Of a stretch of 64,000 bases of DNA, positions 1 to 11,746 are shown piece after piece. Each line of letters begins with the position of its first letter. The stretch's first letter is position 1. Both the position numbers and the translations under genes were made by a program. Location: positions 82,173,201-82,237,200 of the forward strand of contig OZ038422.1 of NCBI GenBank assembly GCA_964036155.1. Reading direction: 5' to 3'. The DNA is from Diploscapter coronatus. Lineage: Eukaryota; Nematoda; Chromadorea; Rhabditida; Rhabditidae. The notes beneath the pieces are model-generated. The model was not told the DNA's origin, searched no databases, and worked only from the letters and a program-made list of their open reading frames with translations.

Positions 1-20
1 CTTGTTTCTTCTGGGTCTAG

Positions 21-1573
21 GAAGTCGCACGTTCAACGCAGGCACACCATGGCCACGAGCTTACCATTTAATCGGTAAGCTGAGTGAACAAATTGTTAGA
101 AGTTCGATTATTTGAAAATATCTGAATGAAAGAAGAGCATTTCATTTTATCAGTTTTTCATATTTTCGCTGCATTCTTCTGAAAATTCTTCGACAGTTTT
201 CTTTACTAGAAGGTAAATTTTTAGAAAGCATTCCATCCTCCAACCCATTTCGTCAGTCAAACAGCAGCAACAGCAACAGCCGCGCGGTCTTCCCTCCCTC
301 ATTTCCTCTGACTCAGAAGCTGATGGGGGAGAGAAGCTGTTCGTCCCGAGCAGACGATTCAGAAGGACGTCGAATGACTACGATGCTGGACAGGAGGAGA
401 GTGATGAAGAAGAGGAGGAAGAGAAGCAGGAAATTCAGACGCAGAGGAGTTGCAAGCACAGTAAGGAGGAAACTAACGTTTAGTATTGAAGAATAGGGTA
501 TATTTTTTACAATTTCTTTCATTATTTAAAAAATATCTGAATAATACGATCAAACATTCCCTAAATCTAGGATAAAAAATTCAGTTTTAAAAAATCTGAA
601 CCCTGAAATTTTATTTGTTATTTGGGTAAAATAAGTGCAGCCATTTTCATCTTCATTTGAAACAGTTTCTGGCTAGAGTTCTTCTGTAAGTATATTGAAT
701 TTTCTGAAATCTTTCTTTAGTTGCACTTTGTAGCTTTGTGCAACTTCATTTTGTTTTCAATTATAATGGCCTTGTTATTTGTAGTTTTTGGTTGTAATTG
801 CAAAGAATTACGATATTCATCGGACTACGTTTCTTGTCAAGGAATATCTCTTCTTTGGCATATTACGATGTTCCTTCCGTTCGTTTTCTCAGCCAAATTC
901 AATCGACTATTGCTTCGCGATCTCAGGGTTTCATATATCCGATGGATTTATTATATTTTTCCTGTTTTTGTTGTACATAGGATTTTGTCATTAGTCCACA
1001 CATGCAACAGGGTCAAAGTCATCATCAGTCACTAACCCAAATCTACTAAATTATCATTTCTTTTCCTCTTTATTAGAAATGCTATTTTTCGTAAAACTAA
1101 TAACTGATTCCTCGAGTTTCTGAAATCTGTTGCGTTTTGTATAAAGGTTTTGCGAGTCTTTGAAAATCTGCCTAAAATTTACGCAAAATTCAAAACTAGT
1201 AACGATTTTCAAATTGATCTTCGTCTTCGCCGTGTAAATAAAGAAATTGCTAATTTTTTTTTTTTTTAATTTTATCTTCTTGTAAAATGCTTTAGCTTGA
1301 CATAGCTTGAATGAATGAATGAATGGCTTATCTGTCTTTTCCTAGCAATGCTACCTAAATAGCATTGCCATTTCGCTAACATTCTAAAATGAGATAATTT
1401 TTACAAGGTAATTTTGTATAGTGAAATGACATCGCGACTCAGGCATATTGGTTCTGTGGAGTAATTTTGTTCTTTTGCAGTCTGGTTCGATGGTCGAGTC
1501 GTTAGGAGCCCGATTTTTTGCTGGCGAAGGATGGAACACTGGAACGGATCGACTCCTGGAGGCACTCAAATGA
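21..1573 (+). CDS. 3' part of an unrecognised Gln/acidic-rich protein gene (partial at left edge)
   Basis: I do not recognise the family. Two exons join in frame: 21-74 (acceptor GGTCTAG, donor CG|GTAAGC) and 225-460 (acceptor TTTTTAG, donor ACA|GTAAGG). The encoded stretch contains MATSLPFNRKHS, a run of six glutamines, SDSEADGGEK and an acidic block EESDEEEEEEK, so it is probably disordered. A likely last exon is 1481-1573 after TTCTTTTGCAG; in its best frame it reads SGSMVESLGARFFAGEGW... and stops at TGA 1571. That exon is phase 0, while the strong donor at 461 leaves phase 1. Either the weaker donor AAC|GTTTAG near 480 is used, an unseen exon lies between, or a different frame of the last exon is read. 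The gene starts left of the window. The exon calls at 21-460 are firm; the join to 1481 is inference. Confidence 0.55.
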
Positions 1574-2856
1574 CAACGCTTTGGAAGAGGATGCCACAAG
1601 TCTGGTTACTTGCTTCGTTTCATTTTTCTACATTTCATTTTTTTGTATTTTAAAAATATTTTTGCTTAAAAGTGGGGATTTGATAAATTATGCAACGATT
1701 TCTTGCTAGTGCAAAAATAGCCTAATTTCGAAACATTTTCTAGTCATTCTTTCTTATTCGAACATCGTGTTATGCCAGCTTTATCTTATTTTCTACGTCT
1801 TTCTTTATTTTGAACGCCCCTTTTCATTCAGGAGAAAAACGCAAGCAAATTTTATTTCGCACTACTCCAAATAGCTACGTAGAATGTTTTTTTTTCTATA
1901 AATGAAGAGCCCAGCTTTGAAATACTCGGAAAAGACATGGTAGATTCGGCTTTTCTCTAATTAGCGAGAAATGGCGGGAAAGATGACGACTTTCAACATT
2001 TTGCAGTCGTTTGGATGTATTCAAATTCTGATCGCGAATTCAATTAACGAAAAATGTTAGCAAAAGTGGAAACTCGGAAGACGTCACAACTTTCTATGGG
2101 ATTATTCATTTCGAAAGCGGTAAGAATTATCGGAATCAGTCAAAATCGAGCTATCATATGAGCTAAATTTCACCCGTCAGACTTTCCATTTCAAAATCTA
2201 GTTATGCCATCTAGATTTATGGAGAAATTCCCTTGAATTATTTTTAAGTATAACATTGGCGAATATTTTCAACCGGCATAAGGTCCTAATTTATCACTTT
2301 AGAAAAATTTTAGGACATCTAAAATTAGTTGTCAAAGTTCATTTAGCACTTATGCTTGGCTTATCCCTCTTTGCAAGTTTTACTAGGACTTTTTCATCTG
2401 TATCTTTTCATTATCGCAAGTGATCTGTTCTATCCGATTACGAATTTTAGAAGGGATTAGGAGGACAAGCTTAGATTTACTGCGAGAATAAGCTCGAAAG
2501 TTTTGAACACATCTGGTTTTTGTTAGAGTGATTTCAGTCGTTCGATTTTAGGAGCGAGGGCGGTAGTCGAGTGGGACTCTTCTAATTTATTTTGGATTTT
2601 TGAATTTTTGGAAATTTTAAAAGAAATATCGTAGCAAATGTTCTTTATTCCTATCAGATTTTTTTTCGAAACTTGTGTTTCAATAGTTTTCTCACGAAAT
2701 TTTATTTCTAAAATCATATGCTCAGAGAAATTTCTATAAAATTATGAAAAAGTCATATCTGACTGATCTTTCTGCTCATTACGATATTCACTCTGACGCG
2801 ATTTATTCATTTCCCTTCATTTTCGGTGATTTTGCTACAGCTGGCGATTTTCGATT
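1574..2856. other. Non-coding, nothing recognised
   Basis: AT-rich sequence with short stop-limited frames only. I see no splice-bounded open frame, RNA gene or repeat here. It separates the left-edge gene from a large foldback element. Confidence 0.5.
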
Positions 2857-5039
2857 TTAAAACAGATTCTCCGTAACTCTCGAAACTGCTCGGACCAGAA
2901 ACTTAAAATGTGCTTTGAAGGGGTATTTGAGTGTTTTCTGCCTATACTCGACCCGGAGAACACGATTTTGGGGCTTTTTCCCAGAGTTTTCACGTCCAGG
3001 TTCGGGTACGAGGGTCCGGGGGTCAAATTTCAAAAGTCATTCTAATATTCCAAAATCTATATCAGATTGTTCAGTTCGATGAGCTGAGTTGAATGGTGCA
3101 ATATTTTTCAGATCTGATCTTCCTATCCCAAGTTACGGCTAAAAACAGTGCAAAAGTGCCAAAAAGCATGGATAGTTGGGGAAAAGTGGAAATTTACATA
3201 CAGTGCCGTCGGTATTACCTCCTAATATTTTCACCAAACAAAGTACATGTCCTACTCATGCTAATTCAGTAATTATTTCGAAAAAATAGCGGCGGCACTT
3301 GATCGAAAAATTGGCCCGAAGTCAAACTTGAAAATTTCGACTTTTCGAAATTTTGAGTTAGGCCTCCAAATCATATATCATTCGATAGAGCTCATCAAAC
3401 TGAGCAACTTTTGTGAAGACACCATATGGTTATCTATTATGGTATGCGTGATATAGCAGTTTGAATGGGTCTAACTATGAAAATGACAAAAATTTTCAAA
3501 AATTCATAACTTTTGTAAAATCAAACGAATTCGGAAAATCTTTTCGGGATATAGCAGTTGAAGGGCAATGCTTCATTTTTGCTTCCTAGGGTACCGTGCT
3601 ACCACTTTACCATGTTACCATATGGGTCCATGGCATACCACCCATATGGCACCCGAGTGATACTATATCAAAATAGGTATCAATCGACTCGAAATCGACT
3701 GGATAGTAATATTCGAGTCCATTTCTATCAATTTCAGCAAGTGGTTTCATTATACCATCATTGTAATTGGTTATAGCCACTTGCTGAAAAATATCAAAAA
3801 TGGGGTTACTTCAAATGGCCATAAAAGGCGATGAACTAATCTGTTTTCCAAATGGCTTTCAGAATATTATTCAGTTCAATAAGGGTTTTCATTTGGTATA
3901 TCACATGATGGGTCTTTGTTAAAATGTTAATTTGACCCATATGAGCCACGACCCCTAAGAGGTGAGTTACCATTTGATAGAAAGACCTATAATGTTGTAT
4001 ACCATTCAAAAGCCAATGAAAAACTGAGTGTAATGCTGAAAACCGCTTGAAAAATAATCCAGTGTATCGATTTTTATGAGGAAATGAAGTATCGGTCAAA
4101 TTGAAGAGTAAACTTGGTAACGTTTTTGATCATAAGTCTCGATGTATCAATCCGTTTTTCAAGCGGTTTTCGGCATTACATTTAGTTTTTTATTGACTTT
4201 CGAATGATATACAACATGGATAGGTTTCCGAGAAATTCCAAGTTCCAACCGGTACCCGTCCGGCCCTGCCAAGTCTGATACCCGAAATTTCTCCAAATGA
4301 CCCCAAAACATTCTAGAATATTCTACGAGCTCTAAGCTTCATTATAGCACTAAATTTGACCTCACCTACTTGCGAAAATTTTCGAGATAAAAATTCCCGA
4401 ATGTAAAGTACGATTTTCGGTTTTTCTTGTCTGGAGCCCTCAGGGATGAAAATTTTCCCGAGGTGTCTTCACAAAAGTTGTTCAGTTTGATGAGCTCTAT
4501 CGAATGATATATGATTTGGGGGCGTAACTCAAAAAATTAAAAACTCGAAATTTTCAAGTCTGACTTTGGGCCGATTTTTCGATCAAGTGCCGCCGCTATT
4601 TTTTCGAAATAATTATTGAATTAGCATGAGTAGGACATGTACTTTGTTCGGTGAAAATATTAGGAGGTAATACCGACGGCACTGTATGTAAATTTCTACT
4701 TTTCCCCGACGATCCATGCTTTTTGACACTTTTGTACTGCTTTTAGTCGTAACTTGTGATAGGAAGGTCAGATCTGAAAAATGTTTGCACCAATCGACTC
4801 AGCTCCTCGAACTGAACAATATGATATACAATTTGGGATATAATAATGACTTTTGAAATTTGACCCCCGGACCCTGGTACCCGAACTCGAAGTTGGAAAT
4901 GTCGGAAAAAGGCCCAGAATTATAATTCTCAGGTCGAATATAGATAGAAAACACTCAAATGCCCCTTCAAAACGCATTTTAAGTCTCTGGTCCGACCTCT
5001 TGCTTGGGATCGTCGAATATTACAGAGAATCTGTTTTAA
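2857..5039. repeat. 2.2 kb foldback element with about 570 bp inverted arms
   Basis: The left arm (about 2857-3425) reappears as its reverse complement at about 4460-5039. Outer ends match as TTAAAACAGATTCT (left) and AGAATCTGTTTTAA (right). Inner arm ends match as GTGAAGACACC (left) and GGTGTCTTCAC (right). The arms are diverged by scattered substitutions. The centre (3430-4460) has further short self-complementary segments and no transposase-like frame. This is the form of a non-autonomous DNA transposon or foldback element. I could not identify a target-site duplication, so the exact ends are approximate. Confidence 0.85.
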
Positions 5040-6747
5040 GCTCCAAACTCGATAATATCCTTTCCTTTCGTCTTTGGCTTTTTATCTGCAAAACCTAAAA
5101 GTTGAGTCATCTTTTTGCTTCGCGTTTTGTTGGTTCGCACAAAACTCTTCTCGAGAAATTTCTTCGAAAAAACGAAACTTTTGACCAACTGAAACCTGAT
5201 CAATTTTTGAAACTCTATCGATGAAATTGTGCTTTTCAAAAGAATTTCTAGGTTATTCAATTTTGAAATGTTTTCAAGATGTAAGTGCATTATTCATGAA
5301 TTTTTGAATAATCTTTCAGAGAAAATGTTTATTTTGACTTCTCAAAAAACTTGAAATGCTTGTAAAAACTCAACGTCAGTTGTCCTTGGTTCATGTCTCT
5401 AATCTCCACATCTCACTCAATGATAAAATCGGCGATCATAAAACCATCCTGGATAGTGATTTCATTCATTCATATCTTCTGCAGTTTTGAGCAATCCGGA
5501 TATTCTATGCATTTTTTTCATTTTTTCTAAATCCATCTCTTTTCACAACTACTTTATTTTCGATGATTCACTTTTTCTCGCAAATTGCATGAATGTCGAA
5601 GCGCTACGAGAATAGATCGGTTGCGAAATCTCGCAGTGAATAATTTTGGCTGTTAACTGAATTTTTGATGAGTTAGGGTATTTCTCTCTGAAATTATGAC
5701 AATTTAGCACCCCATAAGATTGAAATCTGGTTGGCATATTTCCCTATTTTCTTTCGTCTTCCGCTTTATTTTGAACACCGATGATTCAGGGTCGTGAATT
5801 TTACAAATAAAATAAACTGAATAACAGGAGTTCGTGTGAATTTCGAAATTTATTTTGAGAATGAGTAATTTCAGAAGTTAACAGAAAACTGGCAATACTC
5901 ATTATTTGAGTGGAACGTCTTTCATAATCGGACAAAGGTGATTAGTTTGTCTGGAACTCTATTTTTGAAAATTTCTGACCAAAGAATGCAAAGTTTTTTT
6001 TATCAGATAGGGGAAATAATTGCGAAGCTATTAAATTGTATTCTTGTCTGAAAGTAAATTTATTCAAACTTGAAAAAGATGCAAATCATTTCAAGCATTA
6101 TTTCTCCTCTATCTTTTATCATGTGAATGGAAGTTTTAGAAATCCGGTTTTAAGCGTAAAAATGAATATTAAATTTTGCATCTGGTGAACGTTTCTCATC
6201 AGAAATTTGTCACTTTATTTTATCATTCTTTCTCTAAAATCAGCTAGTTCAATAACGATTTCGAAATGCTCGACTAAACTTGGGAGATGTTTTATTCTCA
6301 AAAATACATTTAGCGGATCAAAAATCTTGAAAGTTTCAGTAAGCGTACCTTTTTCTGTAATTGCTAGTGATCTGTTCCGTTCAGGTTCGGCGTCAAAACG
6401 CATTCCGAGTTTGAATTCTTGAAAATTTTATCAATCGAAATCAGAATTTGTTCAGAGTTAAAAATTTGCTAAACTTTCGAATTTTTTCCATCATTCGCAT
6501 GACATATTTATAACTTTTTCACGAGGCATGCAAATTTACATTTAAAAATATTATTTTCTGATATCCCGAAATCTAAAATGTTGCATACTTTTTGGTGCTA
6601 ATGTTTTTCCTAGTAACCTTACAAATTAATCAGCCTTTTGCTATTACAAATGCACTTTTTCCAGCGAGACAATTCTCTACTTTCTGCCTCCATTTTTCTA
6701 TGCAAAAACGAGAACTAACCTAGAGTCCCCAAACTCAGTCCCTTGCA

Positions 6748-6855
6748 GAGATGTACGGACCCGGACCTGGACCCGGACCCGGACCGGACCCGGACATTAA
6801 TTAATGTCCGGGTCCGGGCCGGGTCCCAATTTTTACGGACCGCGTACATCTCTGG
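6748..6855. repeat. GC-rich palindromic element built on GGACCCGG repeats
   Basis: The ends are inverted repeats, AGAGATGTACG at the left and CGTACATCTCT at the right. Inside are tandem GGACCC/GGACCG units on the left and their complement (GGGTCCGGGCC) on the right, with CATTAATTAATG at the centre. The result is a near-perfect hairpin of about 108 bp, far more GC-rich than its surroundings. Degraded relatives lie at 47497-47575 and 52234-52318, beside the two F-box/kelch genes, which makes this a dispersed family. Confidence 0.85.
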
Positions 6856-8680
6856 TCCCTTGCAATAATGCGTCTATGGTAGAAACGTGATAGTTTGAAA
6901 CCAGAAGTTTGGGAAGGAAGTACCCTCCAAGCCCAAAATGTCATAAAAAAGACCTAGTCTAGATCAACGATAGCCTTGATAAAATGGTTCTGTGTCAAAA
7001 GTAAGACCGTAATTTTTGCGTCCACGCAGTTTGAAGTTTGCCAAAATGTGTTCATTTCGAGCAACGGATTTTTGTGATTCTTTCGACTAGGAAACTTTCT
7101 AATTATATTTTTCCTTCACAGAGATCTTATTTACAACTTTTTTTTGATATTTCTAGATAGCATTTTTACGTTATAGAACAGGATCATTCAGCTCATAGCT
7201 CGAGATTTATGAGGCATTTTCCTTTTTCATCGCACATAAACCTACAGGTTCTCCATTCAATCTATTTGGATATTGAATCGATTTGCCATCAAATTTCAAA
7301 CGGCTGGAAATTTTCATCAGATCGCCTAAATCATCTAGTTTTAGTCAAAACATTTTTTACCGTTAACCTAAAATTCAGCATACTGAATGAGGCGTTTCCA
7401 AAATTTATTTGAGGAAAAAACTGCACACTGATATGGAATATACATTATCCGTGAATATTACTGATCCTCAAACGTGTGAATTTTGCTTGCCTTCTCATTA
7501 TAACATTGTGCATTTTATCGCGCGATAATAACTCACGGTTTTGCAGCCGAACGGCAAAAACTCGTAAATGCCATTTCAAATTCTGCCCAATCTAGTCAAA
7601 ATTATTTTATTCGAGACACTTTTATCTGGATATCCCCTGTAGCGAATTTGCCTCAGAATATAAAATAGCTAACAATTATATAATTTACTCATTTTATTTG
7701 ACCATAATTGTTGAAAGATTGCTTATCAGCGAGCATTTTTGCCATTTCCGATTAATCTTTTTGATGATAAGTTCATTTTGTCGCTAAAAGAGCAATTTCA
7801 AAGATTTGAACGATGCCCATGCATAGAATTTGATGTCAAAAATCATTACAGTAAAATAAGGAATAGAAAAAAGACTTTCCTTCCAAAATTATGACGATAC
7901 ATTTATCGGTGGATAAATATCTCTATGTTAAATTTTTCTTCTAGCTACGCTATGATTGAACTATTTTGTGAATCGGTTATTTTTCCTAATCTTTACGCTA
8001 CGACAATTATTTCATGCTGAAAATAATTCGTTTGTTTTGAGATCATCCAGAGCAACTTTTATCGGAATAATCCAAAAATTACCGAGCGAATTCTCTATCA
8101 ATTTCCACTGGATTCGCACGATCATTTTGTACTTTGACAGAGAATTCGTAATCGCTTTGCAAGGTGAAACGACTGAATTTGGAGGCGAAAGGGATAGTGC
8201 TTCGGAGAGATGAAAATACGGAAAAGTATTAGTAAACTACGACTATGAGTTTAGAAGTAAAACGTATAAAAACTGTCATAGCTTTTAGTAATGTATTGGT
8301 TTAAACAATGAAAGTGCTGAATTTTATTAGCTTTGTGGGTTCAAAAAATCACAAAAGAATAGTTTTGATTTTTAGAAACTAAAAGATTTGGTGATGCCCC
8401 CTTTCAAAAGAGAATGGAATGAAAATGTTAAATTTTTGCGAGAAACCAGTCTGCCCTCGTGTTTTTCATTTCATCGTGGCATCTTTCGCTTCCATTTTAC
8501 AATTTCAATCGGATGCCATTTTGCAATTTGACAATTGACGATTCAATATTTTGCAATTCACCGCCCGTTTTGTGTCCGTTATTAAAATTACCCCTGTCGA
8601 TGCAATAGTTTGTGCAAATATGGAACGTTTTTCACTATTAGTAGATCATTTCCACTAACTAAGTTGCAAACTTCTACAGG

Positions 8681-8759
8681 GCGTACCAAGTAAATTGACC
8701 AGCATTGCAGCAAAAAAAAATTTCCTTTGTGGCAATGCTGATCGATTTACTTGATACGC
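8681..8759. repeat. 79 bp hairpin-forming inverted repeat
   Basis: The left arm GCGTACCAAGTAAATTGACC and the right arm GATCGATTTACTTGATACGC pair with a few mismatches, with AGCATTGC/GCAATGCT extending the stem. The loop is a short A/T-rich stretch. It is either a tiny MITE or a hairpin transcript. I favour MITE because similar foldbacks are common in this window. Confidence 0.7.
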
Positions 8760-11362
8760 TCGATATTCCATTTCTTCCAAAATGATACCTCTGAATCCAC
8801 GAAACTATTTTATTTCAATTTCAACTCGTTAATTTTCTGAGATCAATATCACTCTCGATATATAGATGAATTTTTATCTTTTTTCTAATTAAAATTTTGG
8901 ACCTAAAAATGCATTTAGCAAAGAAATTTGTACTTTGCAGAGCAATGTTTGAGTGCACTTTCCTAGATTTTGCACCTAATATCAAGCGTTTCTACCTTAA
9001 TTCTCGACTTTTCCGAAAGTCACTTTTTGCTTAGACATTGATATAAAATTCTCAAGCTTTCCCACGTATCCATTTCATTAGCATCTATATTAGATTTTCA
9101 ATCAACTTTTAAAATAAGCATTATTAACATTTATCGATCAGAAATTGACATGAATTTTCGTTTGAAAGCTTTTCACAAATGGAATTTTCATCTCATTCAG
9201 ACTTTACATATTTATAGCGCGGGTGTTAATTTCTAAATTCACTATTTAATTAATAAATTTGCTCAAATTTTACAAATGTTCATTTCTAATGCGATTATTA
9301 TATCGATTCCGATTCGATATTTAGGCTCATTCTTCATAAACTCTGCAAAATTACGGTCACTTTTCAAGCTCCAATGCACCCAACATAATTTTCAGGCTAC
9401 TTTTAGATATACTTTTTACAGGAAAAAATCATGACAAAGGACGGTAATATCATTAGGCTTTCGAAATTAAACAGCTATTTTCGAACTTAGAATTGTAATT
9501 TCCGTTTCTCATGGAGTTATGAAATGCGATTTCATTTTTCAAATCATGGGAGAATAAGTGTGATGCAAGATTTGCCTATTTATTGGAGAATGTTAGTAAA
9601 TGCTTAACGGAGCGATCTCTTGCATTTGTGTGATAATTGTTTAGAGACGAAAGAAATGGCTAGGGGATTATTTATATCCTTGTTATCTTTAGATTTCCTA
9701 GATGAATAGGTAATGCCAGACTTCGTATTTCTATGATTTTCTTCCTTTCTAGTAAAATATTTACGTAAACCTACAGTTGCATAACTGATTTTCTCATAAC
9801 ACTCATAATTGAGCTCGAACTCGCCGATTGTTTCTCGGAGATCACAAACGGGATATCAAGTGTCATTTGAAATGCGATGTGTTTTACTTTCGTTATTCTG
9901 CGTAAAAGAAACGTGTTTAGACTCTAGAAAAATTAATTTCACGTGAATGTCCTTTATTTGTATCGTAAAAACAATCATATTGCAAAATCTCCAAGTGCGT
10001 ATTCAGAAACTGCATAATTCATTTTTTGGTCTTTTACTGCGAACTTCATTCGTTACTAATGTCGTGGGCATCCTATTACTTGATAAAAACGAAAAATACC
10101 GTATCATAATGTTTAACTTCACAGAAACGAACAGGCGTACATGCAGATTTGCTCATTGCTTCACAGACTCTCGCCCATTTTCTCCTTTTTTCTTTCTTTC
10201 TTCCGTTGAAAATTCCATGAAGCAACTCGCAGGTCTTCAACGCATACTAGTTAGTCTTTTTCGAGTACAAAAATTTTCATTCTCATCAAGAAATCAGACG
10301 TTCGCAATAATTTTCAGATTGTTTCTAGTTTATCACTATCAACTACTTGTTCCTTATATCCTAAACTAACATCGTGTTCTGATTCTGGCTGTGTAGCGTA
10401 GAGACATATACACAAGTGCAGATGATATGTAGGGTTACTAAGGAACACAAGTCTGCCTGCAGTTTTGCAATAGTTACTGATCTCTTAACAAAGAGTCCTT
10501 CCCTCCTTCTCCCTTTACTCTGAAGCTAGTTAGGTAAAAGACGGCAAATTAGTGGAGCACAAAACAGCTTCGAACCGAAGAATTAGGTTAGCGAGTTGAG
10601 TTGAGTTCTCTTAAAGGCCACATCTGCCTGTGTATTTTCGCAAACAACTTATCATTGTTTTGCTTTAGATTTAATTTCTAGAAAAGTTTGAAGAGCCTAT
10701 AAATGCCGTTTATCGAAAAATATCTATTAGGTAAATCGCACGAGATTTCTAATTTTTTTCGCAAATATTCTAAATTTTTAGGATATTCTGACCGTAGCTT
10801 AATTTCATTTCAAATGTATTTTGGCGTTTCCTTATTGTCGTGAAAATGCACAAATTTATGTCCGGAAATGTTTTCATGAGAATTCTCGATGTAAATTATT
10901 CTTTGTCCTAAAATTTATGATTCTTTGTTTTATTCTTGACAATTTTCGGATAGGCTTTCATAAATCCGCCAAAAAAGTCGTAAAATCATTTTGGAATGTA
11001 GTTTCTAAGGGCGACAAGCGAAAATTCGACTCCGATTTGAAAATGTCTAGGCCTATTTATTTTGATGTATTGCACCACAGATGAATTTGAATTAGATTGT
11101 AGTTTGGTTTGGAGAAATTTTTCACTAAAATCGTAACTTTGCTCGAATCTATTTGTCATGAAAGTTGAAGATTTTGAATTCAAGAAGCTCTAAATCGGAA
11201 TTTTCCTCAGTTGCCGATTCTTTTTGTACGGCTTCGTTCTTCGTTTTGATCCTTCACGTTCATTATCGCTTTCTTGTCAATGGAGTTAGCTAAATGAAAT
11301 GAAGCTCATTAAGACAGCGTTTATGGCATGTTTAGTTTAGATATTTCATACGAAACTAGCAA

Positions 11363-11746
11363 GGGAGGTTTTTGAAGTGTCCGCCTCCGATTTGGCTGAT
11401 TTTTTTTTTTATCAAGGGGGTATTTCCTGACGCTGGCCACGAATTTGAAATCAAAAAATGCTGATGGGTGGCGATTCAGACGGGGAAACGTGGACATCAT
11501 TTTGCACTGCAGAAACTTGTATGCAAAATTGAAAGCGGAAACTAGCGTACATTATTTCTCTGCTTTTATCTATTGCACAGAAAAACGACATTTATATTTT
11601 CCTGCTGCACAGAAAGACGTTCACGTCCCTGCCCGAATGCCGTCTGTCAGCACTTTCTGATTTCAGACTCGTGATCAGTGTCATGAAATACCCCTTTAAT
11701 GAAAAAATCAGCCAAATCGGAGGCGGACACTTCAAAAACTTTCCTT
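11363..11746. repeat. 385 bp inverted-repeat (MITE-like) element
   Basis: The left end contains AAGTGTCCGCCTCCGATT followed by TGGCTGATTTTT and AGGGGGTATTTC. The right end (about 11683-11746) carries the reverse complements GAAATACCCCTT, AAAAATCAGCCA and AATCGGAGGCGGACACTT. Internal segments also pair (AAATGCTGA with TCAGCACTTT), so most of the element is one imperfect palindrome. No coding capacity is visible. Confidence 0.8.

Noticed and set aside
721..1035. 104-codon hydrophobic frame
   Set aside because: Phe/Leu/Ile-rich because of T-rich DNA, overlapping open frames, no splice partners or recognisable topology.
9947..10369. 140-codon plus-strand frame
   Set aside because: Composition follows AT-rich background; no splice context or recognised motif.
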